Source: Lepeophtheirus salmonis (Eukaryota > Arthropoda > Copepoda > Siphonostomatoida > Caligidae). From it: a stretch of 64,000 bases of DNA. The notes under the pieces were generated by a model. The model was not told the DNA's origin and searched no databases. It saw nothing but the letters and a program-made list of their open reading frames with translations. The translations under genes were made by a program, and so were the position numbers. The stretch is from positions 30,949,403-31,013,402 of the forward strand of contig NC_052138.2 in NCBI RefSeq assembly GCF_016086655.4. Reading direction: 5' to 3'. Shown in pieces: positions 1 to 11,272 of the stretch; within the stretch, counting starts at the first letter, position 1, and each line of letters opens with the position of its first letter.

Positions 1-182
1 TGAAGATTTGTTGCCGCGTAATAATTGTAAGTCCTTGTTGGACTCAGAGTAGAATTAGGAGATTGACATCAAAATAATTCTTGCCAATGTCCTTGTTTAT
101 TACCTCCTCCCTTTCCTCTTTTGTCACAGGTGATTATGGCGGATCTCCTCCAAAACATTCTTGAAATTGTCAGCGTTTATCA
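1..182 (+). repeat. MITE-A copy 1, clipped by the window start
   Basis: It begins inside the 5' terminal repeat (TGAAGATTTGTTGCCGCG) and carries the family hallmarks in order: AAGTCCTTGTTGGACTCAGA, the cytosine-rich TTACCTCCTCCCTTTCCTC block, and the 3' end AATTGTCAGCGTTTAT. The flanking TTGATTTTAGGTTTC segment also follows other copies of the family. Confidence 0.75.
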
Positions 183-512
183 TGTTGATTTTAGGTTTCA
201 TTTTTTTAACATTCTCCTTAATCCCTCGATTTTTATCACTAATAATATGTTAAACGGGTTCCTTCATTTAATTAGAGTATCTGTGGCTTTAGGGAGTGTC
301 CTGTCAACGTTACCTAAAGGGGTGTAGTTATAAAAAAATGCGAAATTTTAATGAAACACTTTTTTGAATAATTTTTAGAGTAGTTTGTGCACAAATAATA
401 AAAAAGGTTATAGATCTTCAAAAATTTGGACATTGAAATTTTTTTAGGCTAGACAGATTTCTTGAATGCTATTTCAAAAAAATCATCCAAAGATGTTCAT
501 AAAAGACGGAAC

Positions 513-721
513 GTAACCCTGAGGATTTATTGCCGCGTAATAATAGTAGGTCCTTTTTGGAGTCAGAGTAGAATTGAGGATCACCATTGGTGTAATTTTG
601 CCTCTGTCCTTGTCGATTCCCTTCTTCCCCCGTGAAACAGCTGCTTGTAGCTGATCTTATGAAACATCATGAGAGCTAAGCTGCTTTTCTCGAAAGCATT
701 CTTCAAATTATCATGCTTACT
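513..721 (+). repeat. MITE-A copy 2, near full length
   Basis: It starts GTAACCCTGAGGATTTATTG and ends CTTCAAATTATCATGCTTAC. The internal segments GGTCCTTTTTGGAGTCAGAG, CTTGTAGCTGATCTTATG and GAGAGCTAAGCTGCTTTTCT are shared with the other copies. The distance between copies 1 and 2 is about 510 bp, and both carry the unusual TTGCCGCGTAATAAT variant, so they may derive from one duplication. Confidence 0.8.
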
Positions 722-739
722 ATATTGATTTTCAGTTTC

Positions 740-1603
740 TTTTATTTTACCATGCCCAAAATACAAACGATTTTCGCTTCTTTCTACAGATGTATCATAA
801 ATTAAGAATTTACATAAAATATGAAGCACACAAGATATTTTGAAGGCTCTGGGGTATATAACACCCCATGGAAGAAACGGAGGGCCAAATAAAAATAATT
901 ATAACTTTCCATTGTGAAGTGAAACAAGATTGATTCGAAAGGTTCAGATATCATGCAACTTTCTTTATTAAACAATAATTATTTGTATGACTTTGTTTCT
1001 TATAGCACGTGTGTGTGTGTGTATGTATCCGTGGGAAAGAACACCTGTTAACCATTCTCTTCAGCAGTCAACAATTATAAATATACATTAAATAATAATT
1101 TATGGTTTGTTGTATATGTATATAGATATAACCAAGGAATGGTTATGCGCTCTCTTTTTCTCCCTTCCTCATTAGTTTACCTTCTTTTTTCACTGTGCGT
1201 TTCTACAACAACTCTATAAAAAATGATTTTGGGTGATTCTTCATGGAGAAAATGTTGTTTGAAAGAGGGGGTAGAAAGTAAAAAAGTGTATAAGGATATT
1301 ACAGAAGAAGAAGAAGAAGAAATAAGTACCATCATACAAAGAAGGAGAGTTGATATCACGATGCGACGATATGCTCAGGGCGCCCTCATTTCTCTCTTTA
1401 CCACTACTACCAAGACAATAAGAGGCTTATGTATATGATTTGACTATTTAGTTATGCAAAAACCTTCTGACCGTGTGATCCTTAATTCCTCTCTAGCTTA
1501 GTTCCACATTATACCCAAGTAGACATTATTATATCTATATTAATCCATGGTTGAACAACATTATCCAAGCGGCAACAAATGAAATTAGAAATGGACACAG
1601 GAG
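740..1603. other. Upstream region of the candidate gene; simple repeats
   Basis: This holds a (TG)n tract near 1009-1022 and a (GAA)n tract near 1303-1322, the latter encoding a run of glutamates in a 71-codon frame (1223-1438) that I do not accept as a gene. An imperfect hairpin, GGGGTATATAACACCCC, lies near 851-867. From about 1140 onward composition is less AT-rich and could be a promoter or 5' untranslated region of the gene at 1604, but no initiator or TATA element stands out. Confidence 0.3.
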
Positions 1604-2259
1604 ATGCTCTCTCGCTCCAACTCAGCCTATCAACCCCTCAACTCATTCAACATCTCTTTCTCTTCGAGTAATAATCACAGATATTACAAAAATTTCATAA
1701 CTAGCATCAAAATTAATCCAGAGGACGAAAGTGTTCCCCTCACAGGGGAATCTAGTGTGGCTCTTGGAGCCTCTCAAGAGCAAATGATATCAGATAAATT
1801 TGAACTAACGAATATCGCAGTTATTAGCTCACATCATCCCCCTTATCGGACTACTACAACCACTAATGTGATGAATAATAATGCCAATTCTTCCTCCTGT
1901 TCTGGAGCGGGAGGACCTCGTGGATCACTGGCTAAAGACTTTATCGTCACAAATGGTGAGGAAAAGGGGAATTGGACAAACTTTCACTTTATTATGTGTA
2001 TCGGGATCGTTGGGTTTTTTTCTTTTGGATTGTGCTCCTTTGTCGAATGTATCTTCCTGCGGAATTTCAAACATGGATCTATGGAGGGAAGTCCTCTAAG
2101 AATGTTCTTCTTCTAGGGGACAAAGGAGAAAGGAGGAACTTAAGCCTCAGTGTCCTACCTTCTTCCTCTCCATATAGTGATGATGATAAAGACGATTTTC
2201 AACAGTCTCTCTAGTCCTCGTTGTACCCTAATACATCAGCAGGACAAGCTACAAACCAG
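1604..2259 (+). CDS. Candidate host gene 5' part: Ser/Thr/Asn-rich protein, two coding exons with a short intron
   Basis: I do not recognise the product. The frame opens at ATG 1604 (upstream in-frame stop at 1586) and runs open to 2116. Read without splicing it gives 170 codons ending in a hydrophobic stretch (about residues 125-150) and a Phe-rich tail. A donor-like G|GTGAGG at 1955/1956 and an acceptor-like TTCTTCTTCTAG ending at 2116 define a 161-nt phase-1 intron. Removing it joins the frame cleanly to 2117-2214, giving 149 residues that end in an acidic run (SDDDKDDF) and a stop at 2212-2214. A strong second donor, CAG|GTAAGT, follows at 2259/2260, so the transcript probably continues. 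The protein is low in complexity (HRYY, TTTTT, NNN, SSS), with an early PLTGESS segment. Base composition is clearly less AT-rich than the surroundings. It could be a secreted or intracellular disordered protein, or part of a longer gene whose later exons lie elsewhere. The splicing is inferred. Confidence 0.4.
1956..2116 (+). other. Predicted 161-nt phase-1 intron
   Basis: It begins GTGAGG and ends in a pyrimidine-rich TTCTTCTTCTAG. Removing it keeps the reading frame and replaces a Phe-rich hydrophobic ending with a charged, serine-rich one. The intron is itself free of stops in the exon-1 frame until its last three bases (TAG, 2114-2116), so intron retention would yield a different C-terminus with a possible membrane segment. 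Confidence 0.4.
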
Positions 2260-3600
2260 GTAAGTGAAATGACATGACTTTCTTTCCATTTGTTTTTTTC
2301 TCCCAATCATGTGTTTCTTTTTAGCTCCTACACAAATAATGGATTTGATACAAAAATACATTAGTTACCTTATCTACAAAAACAATTCTATCTGTGCATT
2401 TATTTGTATATTTAGAGGGAAATCTATGCAGGTATCTATGAGGGGGGAGACTCGATCCAAGAAATAATTTATGTCCTATACGGTCTTAAGTTATTTTTTC
2501 TCAACCGAAAATTATCGAAAATTAAATTAAATTGTAGACCGGGAAAGAAAAAAATTAAATTCCTTTTGAATGTAAAAACTCAAGTTTTTCTGTCAGATGA
2601 ATGTATATTTTTTTTTCTTTTTTGGTTTATAATTCGGTGTTAAGTGACTTTTTTTTTTTAGGTCAATCGATACTTGGATCCAGATTGCAGTCTAAACCAG
2701 GGGCAGCAAATTAAATAAAACTGTTGAATGTAGAAAAAATATTTGAAATTCTTTTTGATTGATGCTTTTTTTTGTTTGTTTTCCAAATTCTTTTTTTTAT
2801 TAGCTGGGCTAAGATCGATATACATTCTGTGTTAACCAAATTTATTACAAGACCTGTCCAAGAATTCCAGGCCGGAACCCAACACTATTAATTATGTACC
2901 TATGTAGCTATTATTTTCTGACTGGCCATAAGTTTTGTTATTCTAGATCAATTGATACTTGGACTCCAGTTAGATCCGTGGAACCAATTTTTCTAGATAT
3001 TGTTTAGACCGAGTTTTACAACTGAATTTGGGCCAAATAAGTTCATTCTTTAAAAAAATATATGGTTCTAACACCGGTATAGCATTGATTTCCAGACCGT
3101 GACCGTTTGAACCTTAAACTGAAAATAAAATGAAATAGTTTACCGGGAAATAAAAGTATGAAAATGTTTTTTTTTAAAAGTCTTAAATATTTTTTTTTAT
3201 AATTTCCTAATTTTTTGAAATTGTCTTTTCAATTGTTCAGATAGAGTTGTATCGACTAAGAAAACATTATAGTCATTGAAGTCCATATACATATTGTATA
3301 CTTCCATATGTAGGAGTGAACTCGAATCGAACACACTCAACAAAATAATTTATCCCAATTTATATGTATGTGTGAGCGATCAAGACAGATCTTTTTTTTT
3401 TGTAGAATGAATTTCAACACAAGAACGTTGATCCAGATAAAAATAGGAGATGTCAAATTTTTCTCAGATTCGGCTCGGTTCGGATCTGTAGACGTAAATA
3501 TTCGAGTAAATTTCGTGTACCCGAGCTTTTGGATCCAGATCCAAAACGAAAATTAGACGGATATTTTTCACAAACTTTATGAGCACTGTACTTAAAGATC
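2260..3600. other. AT-rich intergenic or intronic DNA with degenerate repeats
   Basis: No gene seen. If the donor at 2259/2260 is real, this is intron. Two short related segments, near 2661 (GGTCAATCGATACTTGGATC) and 2942 (AGATCAATTGATACTTGGAC), and words such as CCAGACCG and GACCGGGAA, recur here and at 4400-4530 and 8100-8150. This suggests one old, very decayed dispersed repeat. A partial repeat-C arm (GATAGAGTTGTATCGACTAAG) lies at 3240. Confidence 0.4.
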
Positions 3601-4110
3601 GGACCTTAATAAAATTGGATCATATTACATTTTTACTGAAAGCTGATGTCGAAACAATGAATAAACAGTGTTATGCCTATTAGAACATATATATTAGTTA
3701 TTATTAAAATTGTTGCAATAATAAGATTGGACTTGTTGTTACTGTTATGGTATCTCACAACCTCTCTTCTAAAAGAAACAGAAATAGGACAAAAATTATT
3801 TGAAAGCTGGCCAATTCTTCCAACTATTAAATTATTGCTCAGATATAGTTTATCACTGTTTACAGTATAGCAAGACTTAATTTCTATGCAACCATTCATT
3901 GCTAAGAAGAAAACTCGACAGCTGACTACTAAGTACAGTGTACATATTTGTGTGCTCGTTAACAAAAACAATATACAGTATATTTAGTTTTCCTGCTGTG
4001 ATAGTTTTTGTTTCTTTTCTCCAAATAAGTGTTCTGAACGTTGATTGGTTGAATTATAAATAGCTCCTTCTGTGAACAATTCTCAACAATACTTGGAATG
4101 GACCAACTAC
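3600..4110 (+). repeat. Dispersed repeat F, copy 1
   Basis: It shares a colinear series of segments with 36080-36560: ATAATAACATTGGAC-like, CTCACAACCTCTCTTCTAAA against GCAACCTCTCATCCTCAAAC, GGCCAATTCTTCCAACTAT against AGCCAATTCTTCCAACTAT, ACAGTGTACAT, CTTTTCTCC, AACGTTGATTGGTTGAATTA against AACGTTGATTGATTAGATTA, and CAACAATACTTGG against CAACAATTATTG. No coding relic was recognised, and the class is unknown. Confidence 0.55.
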
Positions 4111-5364
4111 CAACTGATTTGGGCCGTTTTTTCTGTATCTTTTTTGGAGGGAACGGCTTTGTGATACAATAAAAGTAACACTTTATGGAATAACCATGCG
4201 ATGCAACTCTTTATGTAGATGTCGATTTTGCACTAATCAAAATAAATAGAGTGTACATTCAATATAGATAACTTTTTTTTAACTAGTAAAGCAATGTTAT
4301 AAGCTTTTAAAAATACAAAAAATATCTTTCATCTTTTTATGATCCGATAAAGTTCGAGTACCCAAAGCCTGTAGGGTTCACATAATAGAAGTTTATTTTT
4401 ACCTTATCCAGGTACTTTGGAGCCGTGTCCAAGACCAATCCTATCTCTAGATCCAGACTAAACTTGTACCGTATTAGTTCGGTCTACCAAAAGTATATAT
4501 TGATCTCAGACCGGTCTAGCATGGATTTTCAAACTGAAACACAAGCCTAGTACAACTATGAATAATATAAATACATATGTTACAACAAGGAAACATAAAA
4601 TTTATTTTATTGTGTTCAGGAAAATGACAAATAAAAATAAATCATATGAATTTTTTCATCCAAAAAAATGAAAAAAAGTTGTATGTGTACAATAATGTAC
4701 ATAGAATCATAAATATGTTATTTTGAACATAGCAAAGAAATCTTTATAAGTTTTTGTCATGCTCTGAAAATACAATGCAATGATTTACACAATACCCCTA
4801 CAAAACCAAATAATGATAATGGCACTCGTTTCGAGGAAGGAGTTTTGAGCAGACTCAGCTCAGATTTACATAATACAAAAGCTATTTTAGACATTACTAT
4901 TATCATAAGGATACAATGAAGAGGAAATTATATACTATAAGTAGAAGTTATACATTCCCTATTCCTACAAAAAGACATGACAGAAACATTCAGGAAGAAC
5001 GACGATGCATGTATAATGTACATTAGCCTGTTCCGCTTTCGAGGATATTTTTGGATCAAAATTGATCATTTTTAAACTTCTTGTACCCTTCAATGGTATT
5101 CTAGAGACCAGGAAATATCCTGCAGACTTTTTATTCCCACATGAGGCGAATGAAAAAAGAGTGATTGGTTAAAGAAAGAAAAAAAGACTCAACCACATTT
5201 TATACTTTATTCCTTCAAGAAGTGAAATTAAGAAAAATAAGATAAGCTAAGCTACACACACGATTATTCCATTTGTTTAAAGTTCCATAACCGTCCCAAA
5301 TATGATACTATGAACAAAGATTCAAATAAATGCCGGTATGGAAGGAAAAAAAGAGAAACCAAAA
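4110..5364. other. Mostly unassigned DNA, low repeat content
   Basis: No gene recognised. 4300-4560 has repeats of the type seen at 2600-3120 (GATCCAGAC, GACCGGTCTAG). From 4590 to about 5340 the sequence lacks the family signatures used elsewhere and is of mixed composition. It could hold untranslated exon material but contains no convincing open frame. Confidence 0.3.
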
Positions 5365-5589
5365 CAACCTTGACAGTTTGAAGAATTCTATGGAGAGGAA
5401 CAGCTTAGCTGTCATGAATTTACATTAAATTAGCTGGACACATCTGGGAGATTAAGCAAGTAAACACTAAGACTGATCCCGTATCTAGCAATGATGAAGG
5501 AACGAGTTATCCCATCGTCGATCCTCATTTCTACTTCAAGTCTAAGAAGGACTTACATAAATAACTCCACAACAAATCTTTTGAGTTGC
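5365..5589 (-). repeat. MITE-A copy 3
   Basis: Inverted orientation. It starts ACCTTGACAGTTTGAAGAAT, followed by GGAACAGCTTAGCTGTCATG, the family CCCGTATCTAGCAATGATG segment, GATCCTCATTTCTACTTCAA, and the end CAACAAATCTTTTGAGTTGC. It is followed by the recurring flank GTGATTATTTTATACTTGTT-GTTCTCTCTTTAGAAATAAA. Confidence 0.75.
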
Positions 5590-6234
5590 TTTTTGCCTTA
5601 CGTGATTATTTTATACTTGTTGTTCTCTCTTTAGAAATAAAATAAATTAAAAGTTATTATGAGATTGCTATTTCCCAAAAGATCTTTCACCATCATATTT
5701 TGTATTGTTATTCGTCAAAAATTGTACTTTTTATTTTTGTTATTAATCAATTTATCAGTAGAAAATATGTTACACCTTAAGTTGAATTATTTAAGGGGTC
5801 TAGGATGTGCTTCATGATTTGTGGCTTCCCTGACTCATCAAACATCACATATCAAAATTTAACCTTAATTGAAGAGTAGTTGTGAAGCAAAAAAAGAATC
5901 ATTCTTTTGTGTGGCCAGTAAAATTGCCTGAAAGGCCTGCAGTTTTGCCAAATTCTGTTTGAAAAAAAATATATATAGATATGGGGGTTTAAAATGTTCA
6001 TTCCAGAACAATACAGTCTAATGTACATACAATTACAATTTTCTATGTACTATTCCCAAGAGAGACACACCTAACGAATGAATCTTTTCTTTTTTGGGTT
6101 GTAGTGATAGAGAATAATATTACATAAATACATGCATGTTCACGTTGTACATGTATAAGAATTCCATTATCATTTATAGTCATACGAATCGAGCCTTTAT
6201 CTGTTGATGATATAATTATAATCATCGCTTCTCT
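5590..6234. other. Flank shared with other MITE-A copies, then unassigned DNA
   Basis: The first 60 bases are a conserved flank (TTATACTTGTTGTTCTCTC) that also follows the copies at 11272, 27560 and 56283. The MITE may therefore sit inside a larger repeat that has itself been copied. No gene was found in the remainder. Confidence 0.35.
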
Positions 6235-6410
6235 AAAGAGTCGGAAGTTTACGTCCTAGTAGTTTTAGATCGGTCCTAGAACTGCGTTCCTAATTAATCT
6301 GTTTCTCTCCCCTTTTAGTCTTTTTTTCTAATCGATCCAATATTTTGATCCCATTCAACAGTTCTAGTACCGACACGTCGACCATTCAGTCCTAGGACTG
6401 AAGAAACAAA
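6235..6410. repeat. Dispersed repeat B, copy 1
   Basis: The words CGGTCCTAGAACTG, CAGTTCTAGTACCGA and TTCAGTCCTAGGACTGAAGA are shared with 10095-10160, 26868-26950 and 57515-57765. They are self-complementary around CAGTCCTAGGACTG. No coding content; the class is unknown. Confidence 0.5.
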
Positions 6411-6442
6411 AACAAATAAAATACATAATGATACTTAGATTA

Positions 6443-7374
6443 TACGAAGTGTGTTCAAAAAGTAAGGGGACCTTGAATTCCTTTAGGAAAATATATTAAT
6501 GCGTTCATCAATATTTAGGTTGTCTCCTTCAAAAGTAATCCCCTTAATATACAATATACTTTTGCCGACGCTTTTTCCAATCCTAGAAGCACTTCTCAAA
6601 AGTACTTTTGAGTATAGTCTTGAGCTCTTCCAGCGATGCAATGTCTCTATCTCCTCAAACGTTGCAAACATATGTCCTTTCATAAGTATCCTCAGTTTTG
6701 GGAACAAGAAAAAGTCACATGGTGCCAAATCCGGGTGAATATGGTGGCTGAGGCATGATTGTGGAGTTGTTTTGGGCCAAAATATGCGATGACTCTTCTG
6801 GACAAAATTAAGCAGTTTCAGAACCACCATTGCTGACACTCGTCTCATCCCCATAAAGTATATACAATTTTTATAGCACGAGCCACCCGATATGTCAATA
6901 TCCTTTTCAACTTCTCTGATAGTGATTCGGCGGTTTTCAAAAAAAAATATTCTTCACTGCTTCAACGTTTTCATTGGTTACTAACTTTCTTGGCGTCCAG
7001 AGCGAGTCTCGTCATTGGCATCTTCCCAGCCATCTTGTAAGACACTGTCCCACTTGTAAACATTTTTTTTACTTAAAACAGTTTCATCCCATGTCATTGT
7101 CATTATTTTAAGAGTTTTGAAGCACTTAGTTTTATTTTTACAACAAATTTGATACAAATTCTTTGATCCATGTTTTTCAATAGCAAAAAATCGCCCAACA
7201 CGCAAAATATGTCTAATTGTTATGTCTCATGAACAAATTAAACATATTATATAGCTGAGATAGTAAATATATGTCCGGAGCGACTGTACTAACATAAAAA
7301 AAATAAAAATTCCGAGCATACCTTGCTAGCAAAATTTGAAAAGTCATCTTACTTTGTTGAAAACACATTGTCTA
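6443..7374 (-). mobile_element. Himar/irritans-type mariner, internally deleted, both ends present
   Basis: The left end (ACGAAGTGTGTTCAAAAAGT, preceded by TA at 6443-6444) matches, inverted, the right end read on the minus strand (ATGTGTTTTCAACAAAGTAA, 7372-7344). On the minus strand the transposase N-terminal part lies at 7205-6981 (WDETVLSKKNVYKW, WEDANDETRSGR). Next come KKLVTNEN-like and ENRRITIREVEKDIDISGGS at about 6980-6875, then GMRRVSAMVVLKLLNFVQKS. It then jumps to IFWPKTTPQ and HPDLAPCDFFLFPKLR, and ends FEGDNLNIDE near 6500. The segment with the first two catalytic aspartates is missing; the third (PCDFF) remains. The length is about 930 bp against about 1.3 kb for an intact mariner. 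Frameshifts and stops make it a dead copy, though its ends may still be mobilisable. Confidence 0.85.
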
Positions 7375-9100
7375 ATCCTGAAGCATTATATAGCTATGTA
7401 GACGCAAAATTAATTCAAAATCTTATTATTAATAATAATTTATAATTGGAGCTGTTGATTAAACTGCAACAGCTGAAATGATGAAGTACTAAAAAACTGA
7501 GGAATATCTGGAATGGACTGAAAGAACTGCAGTCTTTATAGTTCTTTTTAGACCCACCCAAAACTACTACCTATTAGCAGAAGTAGAGTGATATAATTAT
7601 TTTTACAGCGGAAATTAATTGTAAATTATAGTGTCCCTAGGCTAAATATTTACAAAAGTTAATTCTAAAAAAAAAGTCCACCTTGTTACGGGAATTTCAA
7701 AATCCGTATTTGTTATTGAAGACATATTATTTTTTAATAAATATTTCATAACTAAAACTCCACTACGAAGTGAGAGGGTTACTACCTATTAGTTTTTTTT
7801 TGTTTTTTTCAGACCAATTTTTCCACAGTTTGGTCTTAAGGTATTTTTCAAAACGGACTCGTAACGATATTTTTGGATACTGTACAATAAAGACCATGTA
7901 ACAAAATTTAATACTTTTCAACCCTTGAATCGACTTTTTTAGTTTCAATCTATGGACCAATTTTTTTTTCATATCTCACTTTATTGACGTTTTCTCTTAT
8001 CGTCCCAGTTATACTGGTTGTAAGCATAAAAATAATATTCAACGTCATATGACCTGATTGTATGGATATTTACACAGCATTAAGTTCTCAACAATTCCTC
8101 AAAAAAATCTGTCTAGACTAGTCTAGACCAACCAAGACCGAATTTATCTTTTGAACCTATCAATACTCAATTTTTTCTATGTGACTGAATAAGACAGAAC
8201 ATCTTTTGATGATACTTGTGACTTTTCACTGCCTAAAGAAGTTCAGAGGGTGACTATCTATATAGTAATATATCACATATGAAGTAAGGTAGAGGCTTTT
8301 GACTTTGAGTGTATATTGAGGGGATGTACACACACTCCTTGATTAAAGTTTTGTTTTGTAATATTTTCTGTAAAATAGAGAGTTGATAATCAAAAAAGTA
8401 AAATTATGTTATCAAAATTACTTACATTTATAATTAGCAAAATTTCCCAGAATTCTTTGGAGTCATTAGGCGTCGATTAATAGACAAATTCTGCTCTTCT
8501 AATATATGTATATATATATAAGTACTTGTTTTTTTCTTTTTTCTTTTGATATGACGCACTGAGTTTTAGCTACACATCCTCATAGACAAAAAAAGAGACA
8601 AACCTTGTCTCATTAATTTGTATGATTTTTTTGACAATATTACAAATACATTTTTAACAAATTAAAAGAAATGATATTATTTTTCATCTTAAAACATATT
8701 TTTATACAATAAAATAAAAGTAATCCAAACTTTTTTGCATGACATTCTGTCAATATTTGGTCAATTTTTGAAATTTTTTACACAGCCTCAAAGAAAATTC
8801 ACACACACGTTCCTAATGAGGTAATTAATTCATCCTGAAGAATAAAACAGATAGTACACGTTGAAAGACATAATCTGACAAAGTAGGAAGAGTTAAGAGC
8901 TTAATAGACAAAAGGAAGTAAAAAATATTATATATTTTTATTTTATTCTTATTATTATTTTAGGTCTAAATTATTCTCATTATATAAGCTTTTAAATTTA
9001 TCATGAATGAAATTTACATATGATGAAGCGTTTCTCAGGAGGTTTTAAGATATCTTCTTTCTTTAAAAAAAAAACCTCACAGTTTAAGTTGAAAGTATCT
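7375..9100. other. AT-rich intergenic DNA
   Basis: No gene seen. The 69-codon minus-strand frame at 7763-7972 is Lys/Leu-rich, of the type expected by chance in AT-rich DNA. 8459-8490 (TCATTAGGCGTCGATTAATA) repeats a segment found at 26328-26350. A TA/TG-type microsatellite lies at about 8500-8520. CTAGACTAGTCTAGACC at 8114 is a short palindromic word. Confidence 0.3.
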
Positions 9101-9103
9101 TTA

Positions 9104-9520
9104 TCATCTATATGAATGAAGCAAAGATTGTTTGTCTGTCAAGTTCATTTTTTAAAAGTGTGCTTAATATCTAAGGATGAGTTCACTGGACTTATTGAGC
9201 AAGCATACCTTTTCTTTTCTTGTTATTACTGTATGTATGTAAGTCCTAAGCATTTTTGTGTGTGCCTGCTTCGTTTCTGTTGGCAACATACAATTTTTTA
9301 TTTTATTTTTAGAAGGTTTTTGCCATTATTCTTTTATTCTACGGGAAGGAACATCATTGAGCAACTACGTGTGAGTGTGCTCATGAAAAACAAAGAGTAC
9401 CGCTGAGGATTTATTTGGGAGATATTTTCTATATTAGTTTTGTTTGTCTGTTGGTTGATACCTAATAAGTTCGGGAAATCCCGGATAATACCGCTTGTTA
9501 TAAATAAAAATATTTAAAAA
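9104..9520 (+). repeat. Dispersed repeat E, partial
   Basis: It begins TATATGAATGAAGCAAAGAT-TGTTTGTCTGTC and has a second, nested start-like segment (TATTAGTTTTGTTTGTCTGT) at 9432. These are the start words of repeat E, also seen inverted at 14890 and at 50963. A relic of MITE-A (CCGCTGAGGATTTATTTGGG) sits at about 9401-9420. The 96-codon frame at 9116-9406 lies inside this repeat and is Phe/Cys-rich, so I do not call it a gene. Confidence 0.4.
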
Positions 9521-10199
9521 TTTGTGAGACAAAGTTTCTAAAATGATATATGTAGTGAGTTGACACATAAAGAATCTGGATAAATAATCAAGAAGATGAC
9601 AAATGTCTAATTTATCCGTTTTCTACGTAATTTAAGAATCATGATAAAAAAGAAACGGTTATTTTCTATTTGTCAAATTCTCTTTTGATTATCCTTTTAA
9701 TTTGTTATTATGTGGAAGGTTAGTCCACAACTTTTGTATGCCTAGATTTTTTTGATTTTTTTTGAGAAAATAAAAAGGTTTGACATCTTTTGAGCGCTTT
9801 CCAATTTTCTACTATTGAAAAAAACCCCGGAAAAATCAAATCAAATTAGGGAAAAACTGTATAAAAACTTTTATTATATTGTTTCTTCTTCAGATTTTAA
9901 CTTTTTTTTTTTACAAATAATCCTTTTAGAGGGAAATGCAACATAATTTTTATTGTTTACCGGTAACTTCAAAATACATACACGTTACTTGATCAATAGG
10001 GATGCAAATATCTGCTAAATTGATGTGAGTCGAAGAAACTGTCATATAAATATGGTAACATTGTGAGACGACTTATCCTCTGAGGGAGATCATTTTGATG
10101 TACATAGAGACTAAAAGACCGGTCCCTCGGACTGATAGGGTTGTTCCTAAGACTGGTCTGACTGTATGTACATAATAAATAAAGAATTATACAGTTCTA
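9520..10199. other. AT-rich DNA with a short repeat-B fragment
   Basis: No gene seen. A repeat-B fragment (GACCGGTCCCTCGGACTGAT-AGGGTTG) lies at about 10117-10145 and a poly-T run at 9903-9912. Confidence 0.35.
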
Positions 10200-10402
10200 G
10201 TTATTAGTGTAAATCCCTTTAGGACTCTGTTAGAACTGAGGATCGACATCGAAGTAAATTCCTATCTATGTCTTTACTAAATACAGAGTGGGTTTTGTAT
10301 TTATTTCCTTCCTCTCACAGTTGCTTGCAGCTGATCTAATAACACGTCATGACAGCTAAGCTGCTCTCCTTTCAAACATTCTTCTAATTGTGGAGTGATA
10401 AC
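10200..10402 (+). repeat. MITE-A copy 4, degraded 5' end
   Basis: It has AACTGAGGATCGACATCGAA, TTATTTCCTTCCTCTCACAG, TTGCTTGCAGCTGATCTAAT, CGTCATGACAGCTAAGCTGC and a 3' end CTAATTGTGGAGTGATAAC. The 5' terminal repeat is not recognisable. Confidence 0.7.
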
Positions 10403-10939
10403 ATGTTAAGTATCATAAAAAATAACCAATAAATATAACTTACAACCATTACTATAGTACTTAACAAAACCTTGTATGTAAATACAATTTTTTTGTAGTA
10501 ATAAGTATAAAAAAAAATCCATTGTTGGGACACTTGTATTTGACGACAATACTGTTTTAGAGCTCCACATTAAAATCTCTCTTTTGTATAATACAAAATT
10601 ACAAGAGATTATAAAAAGTTAATAACATCACATTCATCATCAGCTCCTTCCATTTCCCTCATATATTTACATTTCATTTGATTCTTTTTCGATTAAAGTA
10701 AATTTAAAATAGTATCTTAAAGTTACAATATAGTTTTTTTCTTTCACAAAATAAAATTGTAATTTATGATAATATAGTTTTTGTTTTTATTCTTCAACTA
10801 CTTGCCTTCGTTTCCCACTATAAGTACTTTTATATATACATATATCCCCCCCCCATATATAATGTTTTTGGTTTATATATGAGATGCTTTAAATTGTAAG
10901 CATTTTGATATGTAAAATAAAGAACGGAAAATGATCATA

Positions 10940-11272
10940 GTAACCCTGAAAATTTGAAGAAATATATGTGAAGAGAGAAGCTCAGCTCTCATGACGTTTT
11001 ATAAGCGTATAAATAAAGTATAATCATAGATCTGGGCTCTGTAAGGGAAGTTTTAAAACTTGTACTTTTCAAGCTTTCTTTTACATTCAAACTCTTTTAA
11101 ATTCTGCCTCGAGTTAACTGTAAGTAGCTATGAGATAAAGGTAAAAAAACTCCAACACCACACCATATCTAGTAATGATATACCTATGTAGGAATTACTC
11201 AAATTTTGATCCTCAATTCTACTCTGGGTCCAACAAGGACTTAGAGTTATAACTCTCCAATAAATCTAAATT
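10940..11272 (-). repeat. MITE-A copy 5, with internal extra sequence
   Basis: It starts GTAACCCTGAAAATTTGAAG. GAAGCTCAGCTCTCATGACG follows, then unrelated sequence at about 11010-11110. The family sequence resumes at AGTAGCTATGAGATAAAGGT and runs to ACAAGGACTTAGAGTTATAA and CTCTCCAATAAATC. The extra sequence is probably an insertion. The flank after it (TTATACTTATTGATCTCTCT) matches other copies. Confidence 0.65.

Noticed and set aside
1223..1438. 71-codon frame with a glutamate run
   Set aside because: The run comes from a (GAA)n microsatellite. The rest shows no domain, and it overlaps an opposite-strand frame (1177-1359) of similar length.
9116..9406. 96-codon Phe/Cys-rich frame
   Set aside because: It begins within a repeat-E start and has no recognised domain or conserved copy.
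10846..10854. C9 tract, and other homopolymers at 18580, 35367 and 61440, as regulatory elements
   Set aside because: They are ordinary slippage tracts, several at repeat ends, with no sign of function.
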